6,067 bases of DNA from JANFXS01 sp022791155 (GTDB lineage: Bacteria > Bacillota > Clostridia > Lachnospirales > Anaerotignaceae). The stretch spans positions 1 through 6,067 of the forward strand of contig CATJUX010000115.1 in NCBI GenBank assembly GCA_949743895.1, read 5' to 3'. Position 1 is the first letter of the stretch. Every line of letters begins with the position of its first letter. The notes below the pieces were generated by a model that was not told the origin of the DNA, ran no database searches, and was given only the letters and a program-made list of their open reading frames with translations. This document shows, piece by piece, positions 1 to 5,303 of this stretch. The translations under genes were made by a program, and so were the position numbers.

Positions 1-70
1 CAAAATAGAAAAAATATTACTATTAAAAAAATATAAAGGAAAAAATATACTAAAACTGTTGAAAACAAAA

Positions 71-98
71 TTGACATAATATATAATATTTGTATGAA
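71..98 (+). promoter_or_regulatory. Candidate sigma-70/SigA promoter for the dehydratase operon
   Basis: A perfect -35 hexamer TTGACA (71-76) is followed after 16 bases by TATGAA (93-98), a 4 of 6 match to the -10 consensus. A perfect TATAAT also occurs at 82-87 but is only 5 bases from this -35, so it would need another -35. Such AT-rich sequence gives chance matches, so this is a candidate only. It is the best promoter upstream of the first gene. Confidence 0.4.
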
Positions 99-115
99 AC
101 AATTGAACTTTAGCG

Positions 116-249
116 GGCAAGGAAATGCGTGATTCACAGAAGAATTTTTATATTATTATTTGATGTTTTGATTTTTCTGATTTGCGCTTGGGAAATGACA
201 TGCATGTGCAAAGTTTTCCATGCTTTAGTTTTGCTCATGTTTCCTTGCC
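116..249 (+). ncRNA. Possible structured 5' leader RNA (cis-regulatory candidate)
   Basis: GGCAAGGAAA (116-125) is the exact reverse complement of TTTCCTTGCC (240-249). The pairing extends inward by two G-U pairs (126-127 with 238-239). Inside this closing helix, CAGAAGAAT (137-145) can pair with ATTTTTCTG (171-179, one wobble). A third stem can form either as TTTGCGC (181-187) with GTGCAAA (206-212) or as TGGGAAA (189-195) with TTTTCCA (214-220); these two are mutually exclusive. The whole would be a multi-branched fold ending about 30 bases before the Shine-Dalgarno. I do not recognise a known riboswitch class. The pairings are read from sequence; a regulatory role is inference. Confidence 0.3.
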
Positions 250-293
250 AAATGAGGGCATGAATATTGACAATTTTTCGGGGAGGAATTTGA

Positions 294-587
294 ATGGTTG
301 TGAACGCGATTATGTTAAGGCCGATTGACAATGTTGTTACAGTGGTTGATGATGTCAAAGTGGGTGATGTTGTAAAATATGAAACAGAAGGGAAGGTTTT
401 TGAAATTACAGCGCGCGAAGAGATTCCGGCATTTCACAAAATCTCAATTAAACCAATCAAAAATGGTGAACACATAATCAAATATGGTCAAATCATTGGC
501 GGAATGACCGTTGACGCGGATGAAGGAAGCTGGATAAGCCACAAAAATATATTGAGTCTTCCGCGAAACTATGATGATGAAATGTAG
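294..587 (+). CDS. UxaA-family dehydratase/lyase, small (SAF-domain) subunit
   Basis: This 97-residue protein corresponds to the N-terminal SAF domain of altronate and galactarate dehydratases, here encoded as a separate polypeptide as in sulfolactate sulfo-lyase (SuyA). The family pattern is clear: an IML..DNV start, IPAFHKISIKPI (residues 44-55, typical 'GHK' region), then KYGQIIGGMT (63-72). It should form a cytoplasmic complex with the large subunit encoded 87 bases downstream. The ATG at 294 is chosen because GGGGAGGA lies six bases upstream and because the family starts close to IML. Compared with E. coli UxaA as I recall it, the VHAHN segment reads ISHKN (81-85), so the usual histidines are displaced or lost. 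Family assignment is confident; the substrate (sugar acid, sulfolactate or other) is not determined. Confidence 0.88.
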   Translation: MVVNAIMLRPIDNVVTVVDDVKVGDVVKYETEGKVFEITAREEIPAFHKISIKPIKNGEHIIKYGQIIGGMTVDADEGSWISHKNILSLPRNYDDEM

Positions 588-589
588 AG

Positions 590-645
590 ATTCTATAGAA
601 TTTATAAAAATGTATGGTTGAGATTTGTTGGCTGCCTGACGGCAG
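590..645 (+). repeat. Intercistronic palindrome and hairpin between the subunit genes
   Basis: Two symmetric elements lie in the 87-base gap. ATTCTATAGAAT (590-601) is a perfect 12-bp palindrome starting three bases after the small-subunit stop codon. CTGCC-TGAC-GGCAG (632-645) is a perfect 5-bp hairpin followed by TGTTTTG. The T run is too short and interrupted for a strong terminator. They could tune subunit stoichiometry or mRNA stability; that is inference. Confidence 0.45.
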
Positions 646-674
646 TGTTTTGTGTGAAATGAGGAGGATTATGC

Positions 675-1835
675 ATGAATTTTTTAGGATATAAAAGACC
701 AGACGGAAAAGTTGGAATAAGAAACAAAGTTTTGATTCTTCCCACATGCGCATGTTCAAGCGAAACATGCCGAATTGTTGCGGAACAAGTTGAGGGAGCC
801 ATATATATAGGAAACACAGCGGGCTGTTCAGAGGTTGAAGAAAACTTGAACATATGCACGGAGATGTATTCCGGTTTTGCAGCCAATCCCAATATATATG
901 GAACGGTTCTAATTGGGCTTGGCTGTGAAGGGTGCACACACGAAATTGTGAGCGATGCCATAAAAGCCAAAACAAATAAACCTTTGGAAGTTTTTGTCAT
1001 ACAAAATGAGGGTGGAACTGTGAACACAATCAATAAAGCTGTGAACGCTGCAAGAAAGCTTGTTCAGGAAGCTTCGCTTGTTCCAAGAAAGGAATATCCC
1101 GTGTCGGAACTGTTTCTTGGCGTTGAATGCGGCGGCTCTGACGCAACAAGCGGGCTTGCCGCCAATCCTGTTGTGGGAAAGGTTTCTGACATGATTGTTG
1201 ATTTGGGCGGCTCGGCTGTTATGAGTGAAACAACGGAGTTCATTGGCGCTGAACACATACTTGCAAAAAGGGCTGCAACGCCGGAGATCAAAAAACAGAT
1301 AATAGGAATATGCAAAGACCTTGAGGAGCATTTGGCAAATGTGAATCAAAACCTTAGAACAGGCCAGCCAACCCCCGGAAACAAAGAAGGAGGAATTTCA
1401 ACAATTGAGGAAAAATCTCTGGGTTGCATATACAAGGGCGGTTCAAGGCCCATTGTTGAAGTTTTGAAATATGCCGAAATGCCAACCAAAAAAGGCGCGC
1501 TCATCATGGATTCACCGGGCTTTGACGTGGCAAGCGTCACAGCAATGGTTGCAGGCGGGTGTCAGGCAATCATATTCACGACAGGCCGTGGCACGCCAAC
1601 AGGAAACATAATTGCGCCGGTGATAAAAGTCACTGGAAACAAAAAAACTTTTGAAAGAATGAAGGACAACATTGACTTTGATGCAAGCGTTGTGATCAGC
1701 GGGGAAATGTCGATTGACAAGTGCGGTGAAAATTTGTTTGATGAATTTATGGCTGTTGCCAACGGAAAAGTCACAAAAGCAGAGGCATTTGGTTTTAATG
1801 AATGTTCTATGCAGAGGATATGCAAATTTATATGA
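675..1835 (+). CDS. UxaA-family dehydratase/lyase, large (catalytic) subunit
   Basis: This 386-residue protein matches the D-galactarate dehydratase/altronate hydrolase C-terminal family over its full length. Members are cytoplasmic metal-dependent lyases that eliminate water from aldarates or aldonates, or sulfite from sulfolactate (SuyB). Hallmarks in order: GYKRPDGKVGIRN (5-17), AGCSE (49-53), LIGLGCE (79-85), ECGGSDATSGLAANP (151-165), SETTEFIGAEH (184-194), PGNKEGGISTIEEKSLGC (234-251), FTTGRGTPTG (301-310) and NIDFDA (332-337). The ATG at 675 is preceded by GAGGAGGA at a good distance; the ATG at 671 is out of frame. Compared with E. coli UxaA as I recall it, the SHTYGC motif reads GNTAGC (46-51, His to Asn), APGND reads SPGFD, and the C-terminal IFKSGVTL ending is not conserved. 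It is probably a relative with a different substrate. Altronate dehydratase is not established. Confidence 0.9.
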   Translation: MNFLGYKRPDGKVGIRNKVLILPTCACSSETCRIVAEQVEGAIYIGNTAGCSEVEENLNICTEMYSGFAANPNIYGTVLIGLGCEGCTHEIVSDAIKAKTNKPLEVFVIQNEGGTVNTINKAVNAARKLVQEASLVPRKEYPVSELFLGVECGGSDATSGLAANPVVGKVSDMIVDLGGSAVMSETTEFIGAEHILAKRAATPEIKKQIIGICKDLEEHLANVNQNLRTGQPTPGNKEGGISTIEEKSLGCIYKGGSRPIVEVLKYAEMPTKKGALIMDSPGFDVASVTAMVAGGCQAIIFTTGRGTPTGNIIAPVIKVTGNKKTFERMKDNIDFDASVVISGEMSIDKCGENLFDEFMAVANGKVTKAEAFGFNECSMQRICKFI

Positions 1836-1884
1836 TTGAGATTAATTTGCGGCGTGCTGTGCAGAATACATTATTATGAGAGAC

Positions 1885-1892
1885 AGGGAGGA
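1885..1892 (+). promoter_or_regulatory. Shine-Dalgarno that fixes the TTG start of the PdxA-like gene
   Basis: AGGGAGGA ends six bases before TTG at 1899-1901. The frame is also open from a TTG at 1836 directly after the upstream stop, but that start has no Shine-Dalgarno and would add 21 residues before the conserved PdxA N terminus. The start at 1899 gives MKPIIAVPVGDAAGIGPE, where the family begins. Confidence 0.8.
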
Positions 1893-1898
1893 ATTATA

Positions 1899-2900
1899 TT
1901 GAAACCAATTATAGCAGTTCCGGTTGGAGACGCGGCCGGAATTGGGCCGGAAATTGTTGTCAAAGCCATAGCTGACGAACGCGTTTTTGATGCTGCAATG
2001 TGCGTTGTTGTTGGGGACAGAAAAATAATTGAAAGGGCGCTGAATGTCACAGGCGTCAAGCTCAATGTTAACTGCATTGAAAGTGTTGAAGAGGGGATTT
2101 ATGACAGATCCACACTCAATTTGATTGATTTGAACAACATTGACATGTCTTCATTTGAGATTGGGAAAATTCAAGGCATGTGCGGAAAAGCTGCATTTGA
2201 ATATATTGAAAGAAGTGTGAGCCTTGCAATGAATGGAAAGGCCGATGCCGTGGCCACAGCGCCAATAAACAAAGAAGCGCTGAAAATGGGCGGCGTGAAT
2301 TATATTGGACACACAGAAATTTTTGGAGCGCTCACAAATGTGGCCGATCCTTTGACAATGTTTGAAGTGCGGGGGCTTAGAGTGTTTTTTTTGACACGTC
2401 ATGTGTCACTTGAAAAAGCGTGCAGCATGATTTCCAAAGAAAGAATAATGGATTATGTCAAAAGATGCACAAAGGAGCTGAAAAGACTTGGCGCCGAAAA
2501 GGGAACAATGGCTGTGGCCGGGTTGAACCCTCACAGCGGAGAACATGGGCTTTTTGGCACACAGGAAGTTGATTTCATATATCCGGCAATTGATGAACTC
2601 AAGGCAGAGGGATATGCTGTTGAAGGCCCAATTGGCGCTGACTCGGTTTTCCACATGACGCTTAAAGGCCGCTTTAACAGCGTGCTTTCGCTATATCACG
2701 ATCAGGGGCACATAGCCACAAAGACACTTGACTTTGAAAGAACAATAGCCATAACTCTTGGAATGCCTATATTGAGAACCTCTGTTGACCATGGAACAGC
2801 CATGGACATTGCCGGAAAAAATGAGGCAAGTGCCGTGAGCATGATTGAAGCCATACTCCTTGCGGCAAAATATTCTCCAAATTTTAGAAAAAATGGTTGA
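1899..2900 (+). CDS. PdxA-family dehydrogenase (4-hydroxythreonine-4-phosphate dehydrogenase-like, probably PdxA2-type)
   Basis: This 333-residue protein has the usual family length. PdxA-family enzymes are cytoplasmic, metal- and NAD(P)-dependent dehydrogenases. PdxA itself serves vitamin B6 synthesis, PdxA2 oxidatively decarboxylates 4-phospho-threonate or -erythronate in sugar-acid catabolism, and TphB-like members act on cis-dihydrodiols. Visible motifs: GDAAGIGPEI (10-19), TAPINKEA (120-127), GHTE (137-140, metal His 138), TRHVSL (166-171, His 168), GLNPHSGE (208-215), YHDQGH (266-271, metal His 267) and SVDHGTAMDIAG (295-306). The three metal histidines are present, so the enzyme is probably active. 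Its place behind a UxaA-type dehydratase favours a catabolic role over pyridoxal phosphate synthesis. The TTG start is supported by the preceding AGGGAGGA. The 63-base gap to the upstream gene suggests one operon. The exact substrate is unknown. Confidence 0.88.
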   Translation: MKPIIAVPVGDAAGIGPEIVVKAIADERVFDAAMCVVVGDRKIIERALNVTGVKLNVNCIESVEEGIYDRSTLNLIDLNNIDMSSFEIGKIQGMCGKAAFEYIERSVSLAMNGKADAVATAPINKEALKMGGVNYIGHTEIFGALTNVADPLTMFEVRGLRVFFLTRHVSLEKACSMISKERIMDYVKRCTKELKRLGAEKGTMAVAGLNPHSGEHGLFGTQEVDFIYPAIDELKAEGYAVEGPIGADSVFHMTLKGRFNSVLSLYHDQGHIATKTLDFERTIAITLGMPILRTSVDHGTAMDIAGKNEASAVSMIEAILLAAKYSPNFRKNG

Positions 2901-2925
2901 AAAAGCTGAACTTAGGAATTATACT
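2897..2925 (+). promoter_or_regulatory. Candidate internal promoter before the aminotransferase gene
   Basis: TTGAAA (2897-2902, overlapping the PdxA-like stop codon) is separated by exactly 17 bases from TATACT (2920-2925). Each hexamer matches the consensus at five of six positions. Transcription would start near 2932, leaving about 100 untranslated bases before the ATG at 3032. The gap contains no clear terminator, so read-through from upstream remains likely and this would be a secondary promoter. Confidence 0.35.
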
Positions 2926-3002
2926 GTTGAGAAGTGATTCTTGAAATGCATGAACGGAATTTTTTTCAGCCGTATACAGCAGAAAACAACATTAAACTAA
3001 TT

Positions 3003-3018
3003 GAATGCACAGGCATTC
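3003..3018 (+). promoter_or_regulatory. Perfect hairpin directly abutting the aminotransferase Shine-Dalgarno
   Basis: GAATGC (3003-3008) and GCATTC (3013-3018) form a 6-bp stem with an ACAG loop. The stem can be lengthened by two G-U pairs (3001-3002 with 3019-3020), which would draw in the first G residues of the Shine-Dalgarno. There is no following T run, so it is not a terminator. It may affect translation start or protect a processed 5' end; function is inferred. Confidence 0.5.
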
Positions 3019-3025
3019 GGGAGGA
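3018..3025 (+). promoter_or_regulatory. Shine-Dalgarno that fixes the aminotransferase start
   Basis: CGGGAGGA ends six bases before the ATG at 3032. The frame opens earlier at an ATG at 3005, but that codon lies inside the hairpin and upstream of this site, so the shorter 389-residue product is preferred. Confidence 0.75.
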
Positions 3026-3031
3026 ATTGAA

Positions 3032-4201
3032 ATGGACATAAAATTTGCCGAAAGAATGGATTGTATAAAAGAAGGAATATTTACAACTTTGGCCAACATA
3101 AAAAAGGAACGCCTGAAACAGGGAAAAGTGTGCTATGACCTGTCAGTTGGAACGCCGGATTTTGTTCCTGAAAAGCACATTATGGCGGCGCTTACAGAAG
3201 CCTCAAAAGCTCCTGAAAATTATAAATATGCCATAACTGACACTGACGAGCTCATTGAATCGGTTAAAAATTGGTATAAAAGAAGATATAACGTTGTTCT
3301 TGAAAATGATGAGATAATGTCGCTTTATGGTTCGCAGGAGGGGTTGAGCAGAATTTGCATGACTCTTTGCAACAGCGGCGACGTTGTTCTTGTGCCAAAC
3401 CCTGGATACCCTATTTTTAGCATAGGGCCATTTTTGAACGATGCCAAAATTGTGTGCTATGACCTCAAGGAAGAAAATGATTATTTGATTGACTTTGATT
3501 CCATTGACCCTGAAACAGCAAAAGCGGCCAAAGCCATGGTTGTTTCATATCCAGCAAACCCGATTTGCCGCATAGCCCCTCGGGAGTTCTATGAAAAGCT
3601 GATTGATTTTGCAATGAAATATAACATTATAATTCTTCATGACAACGCATATAGTGAAATTGTGTATGACGGCAACGAGGGAATATCATTCCTGAGCATT
3701 GAGGGCGCAAAAGAAGTTGGAATTGAGTTCAATTCGCTTTCAAAAGCATATAACCTGACAGGAGCCAGAATTTCATTTGCAATTGGAAATCGTGAAATAA
3801 TATCACAGTTCAAAAAGCTTAGAAGCCAGATTGATTATGGGATTTTTCTTCCTGTGCAAAAAGCGGCTGTGGCTGCACTTGATGGGCCACAGGACAGCAT
3901 TGTGCGCAACAGAGAGGAATATCAGCGCCGGAGAGACGCTCTTTGCAATGGCTTGAAAGAAATTGGCTGGAATGGCTGTGTTTCTCAAGGAACCATGTTT
4001 GCGTGGGCTCCAATTCCAAAGGGCTATGACAGCTCTGAAAAATTTGTGCTTGAGCTGATTGAAAAAGCGGGCGTTTTCTGTGTTCCGGGAAGTGTTTTTG
4101 GAAGCCTCGGCGAGGGATATGTGAGGTTTGCTTTGGTGAAAAATGTTGATGAAATAAAAGAGCTTGTGAGCTCGATTAAAAACAGCGGAATAATTAAATA
4201 A
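3032..4201 (+). CDS. Class I/II PLP-dependent aminotransferase (LL-diaminopimelate aminotransferase-like)
   Basis: This 389-residue protein is a full-length fold-type I aminotransferase of the aspartate aminotransferase superfamily. It would move an amino group between an amino acid and a 2-oxo acid in the cytoplasm. Visible features: LSVGTPDF (37-44), YGSQEGLS (99-106), VPNPGYPIF (121-129), YPANP with Asn176, HDNAYSE (203-209) with Asp204 (pyridine nitrogen) and Tyr207, SLSKAYNLTGAR (235-246) with Lys238 as the Schiff-base lysine and Arg246 as phosphate ligand, and GYVRFAL (362-368) with Arg365 for the substrate carboxylate. All core PLP residues are present. The usual YPNNPTG segment reads YPANPIC, and GxRxG reads GARIS. 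These changes make a specific label such as DapL unsafe. The gene lies 131 bases after the PdxA-like gene, with a terminator just behind it, so it looks like the last gene of the operon. Substrate unknown. Confidence 0.88.
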   Translation: MDIKFAERMDCIKEGIFTTLANIKKERLKQGKVCYDLSVGTPDFVPEKHIMAALTEASKAPENYKYAITDTDELIESVKNWYKRRYNVVLENDEIMSLYGSQEGLSRICMTLCNSGDVVLVPNPGYPIFSIGPFLNDAKIVCYDLKEENDYLIDFDSIDPETAKAAKAMVVSYPANPICRIAPREFYEKLIDFAMKYNIIILHDNAYSEIVYDGNEGISFLSIEGAKEVGIEFNSLSKAYNLTGARISFAIGNREIISQFKKLRSQIDYGIFLPVQKAAVAALDGPQDSIVRNREEYQRRRDALCNGLKEIGWNGCVSQGTMFAWAPIPKGYDSSEKFVLELIEKAGVFCVPGSVFGSLGEGYVRFALVKNVDEIKELVSSIKNSGIIK

Positions 4202-4205
4202 ACTG

Positions 4206-4230
4206 CGCCTGACGCCAAATGGAGCAGGCG
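4206..4230 (+). repeat. Inverted repeat just after the aminotransferase stop
   Basis: CGCCTG (4206-4211) pairs with CAGGCG (4225-4230), a 6-bp GC-rich stem starting five bases after the stop codon. It sits directly upstream of the main terminator hairpin and may act with it as a tandem 3' structure, possibly protecting the mRNA end. Confidence 0.5.
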
Positions 4231-4232
4231 TG

Positions 4233-4280
4233 AAAGGGCGCTTCTAAATTGTTTATATTTTGAGGCGCCTTTTTTGTTTT
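4233..4280 (+). terminator. Rho-independent terminator of the dehydratase-aminotransferase block
   Basis: AAAGGGCGCTTC (4233-4244) pairs along all 12 positions, two of them G-U, with GAGGCGCCTTTT (4262-4273) around a 17-base loop. The 3' arm runs into TTTTTT-G-TTTT (4270-4280). The A-rich 5' side may let it work weakly in reverse too, although no minus-strand gene converges here. Confidence 0.85.
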
Positions 4281-4365
4281 GAATATGTCAATTGCAAATT
4301 TTTCTGAATTTGAAAATTGAAATTGCAGATGCTTTGACACATGTGTTTTTGTTTGGGGTGATAAT
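4281..4365 (+). promoter_or_regulatory. Upstream region of the amidohydrolase gene with small repeats
   Basis: This AT-rich 85-base gap holds a direct repeat AATTGCA (4290-4296 and 4321-4327, 31 bases apart), a CAAATT/AATTTG inverted repeat (4295-4300 with 4307-4312), and a perfect 10-bp palindrome ACACATGTGT (4337-4346). GGGGTGAT (4355-4362) is the likely ribosome binding site, resembling the GGTGAT end of the anti-Shine-Dalgarno complement. I find no convincing -35/-10 pair, so how the gene is transcribed past the terminator is unclear. Confidence 0.35.
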
Positions 4366-5172
4366 ATGAATATAATTGATGCGCATATACATTTTAGACC
4401 GGATTATGAAAGTTTTTCACGCGTTGCAGAAGCATCTGGACATGTCAACAGTGAGGAGCATATAAAGCATGTTTTTGAGAAAAACAAAATTTGCCATGCC
4501 ATAGTTATGGGGAATTTGGAAGTTGAGCCCGAATGCCATAAATATCCAGATTTCATGAGCTATTGCATAGGCTTGGACAGCAATGTGTTTGGCCAAAAGC
4601 CTGTTGACTATTTTGTGGAGATGGTTGAAAGGAATTTGATGAGGCCGGAATGTGTTGGAATCAAGCTATATCCGGGATATTGTCATTATTATGTTTATGA
4701 CAATATATATGATCCGTTTTATGAACTGGCTGCTAAATATGGAAAGCCTGTGGCCGTTCACACGGGAGCAGTGGCCAACACAGAAAAAGGAGGGGCGCTT
4801 TTGAAATATAGCCACCCTCTGACAATTGACGAGGCCGCTGTGAAACATAAAAATGTCAACTTTGTCATGTGCCACTTTGGAAACCCATGGCTTTGTGACG
4901 CGGCAAGCGTTGTTGAAAAAAACAAAAATGTTTTTGCTGACATATCGGGCATACTTGAGGGAGTGTTTGATGTTGACAAATTTTTTATAGAAAATGAAAA
5001 TTATATTAATATGATTAAAACATGGATTGGATATTTGGGCGACTATAGACGCGTTATGTATGGAACGGACTGGCCAATTGTGAACATTGAAAGCTATTTG
5101 AACTTTGCAAAGCGCATTATACCGGAAAAAGAGCATGAAAATGTGTTTTTTGAAAATGCAAAAAATATATAG
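4366..5172 (+). CDS. Amidohydrolase-family (Amidohydro_2-type) metal-dependent hydrolase
   Basis: This 268-residue protein is a compact TIM-barrel metallohydrolase of the amidohydrolase superfamily, cytoplasmic and without a signal peptide. It shows DAHIHF (5-10, the HxH metal motif with His7 and His9), GIKLYPGY (98-105), AVHTGA (130-135, His132), CHFGNP (169-174, His170) and YGTDWP (232-237, metal or catalytic Asp235). This order is typical of Amidohydro_2, which includes sugar-acid lactonases, ACMSD-type decarboxylases, LigI-type lactonases and hydratases. Its length is near the short end for the family, but all motif positions are present. The ATG at 4366 follows GGGGTGAT. A strong terminator separates it from the aminotransferase, so it may be a separate transcript. 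Its substrate is not determined. A lactonase or decarboxylase feeding the neighbouring pathway is an inference from position only. Confidence 0.85.
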   Translation: MNIIDAHIHFRPDYESFSRVAEASGHVNSEEHIKHVFEKNKICHAIVMGNLEVEPECHKYPDFMSYCIGLDSNVFGQKPVDYFVEMVERNLMRPECVGIKLYPGYCHYYVYDNIYDPFYELAAKYGKPVAVHTGAVANTEKGGALLKYSHPLTIDEAAVKHKNVNFVMCHFGNPWLCDAASVVEKNKNVFADISGILEGVFDVDKFFIENENYINMIKTWIGYLGDYRRVMYGTDWPIVNIESYLNFAKRIIPEKEHENVFFENAKNI

Positions 5173-5303
5173 AATATTTCTGACGTTAAAGTATTATATT
5201 GAAATACGACTGCCTGTTTGGTGTGCGGCCTTAAAAACTGCTTTTATTTTTGTGGAAAAAATAGTATAATAACATTGTTTAATAGAATAAACTGGAGGCT
5301 GAC
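5173..5303 (+). other. Intergenic gap with no clear terminator
   Basis: After the amidohydrolase stop there is only a weak GTATT/AATAC pair (5191-5195 with 5203-5207) and a T-rich stretch (5241-5251) without a good preceding stem. No terminator can be supported. The promoter of the next gene lies in the right half. Confidence 0.5.
5243..5270 (+). promoter_or_regulatory. Candidate promoter of the membrane protein gene
   Basis: A perfect -10 hexamer TATAAT lies at 5265-5270. The best -35 at a 16-base distance is TTTATT (5243-5248), a poor 3 of 6 match. The expected start near 5277 would give a leader of about 27 bases, a normal distance to the GGAGG and ATG that follow. This supports independent transcription of the downstream gene. 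Confidence 0.45.

Larger units (their letters stand above)
1..293 (+). other. Non-coding AT-rich leader of the dehydratase operon
   Basis: I see no convincing gene in this stretch. The first 70 bases are very A-rich. A candidate promoter lies at 71-98, a region of inverted repeats at 116-249, and a strong Shine-Dalgarno (GGGGAGGA, 280-287) six bases before the ATG at 294. A short minus-strand open frame crosses it, but it has no family resemblance and overlaps the real gene. If the promoter is right, the transcript carries roughly 190 untranslated bases, long enough for a cis-acting RNA element. Confidence 0.7.

Noticed and set aside
267..295. TTGACA at 267 as a -35 for the first gene
   Set aside because: A -10 at normal spacing would overlap the start codon and exclude the Shine-Dalgarno from the transcript.
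134..358. Minus-strand open frame of 74 codons across the leader
   Set aside because: It overlaps the small-subunit gene and the leader stems, has low-complexity composition and resembles no family.
1386..1411. AAGGAGGAATT plus a nearby TTG inside the large-subunit gene as an internal start
   Set aside because: The sequence encodes the conserved EGGIST segment of the family, and no separate frame of note follows.
1836..1898. Earlier TTG start for the PdxA-like gene, directly after the large-subunit stop
   Set aside because: It has no Shine-Dalgarno and adds a non-conserved 21-residue extension; the TTG at 1899 has an ideal site and matches the family N terminus.
3005..3031. Earlier ATG for the aminotransferase
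   Set aside because: It lies inside a hairpin and upstream of the Shine-Dalgarno at 3018-3025; the extra nine residues look non-conserved.
1899..4201. Vitamin B6 biosynthesis as the role of the PdxA-like protein plus aminotransferase
   Set aside because: The aminotransferase is not of the SerC type, no pdxJ or other B6 gene is present, and the neighbour is a sugar-acid-type dehydratase.
4334..4365. TTGACA at 4334 with GATAAT at 4360 as a promoter for the amidohydrolase
   Set aside because: The 20-base spacing is too long and the -10 would abut the ATG, so transcription would begin inside the gene.
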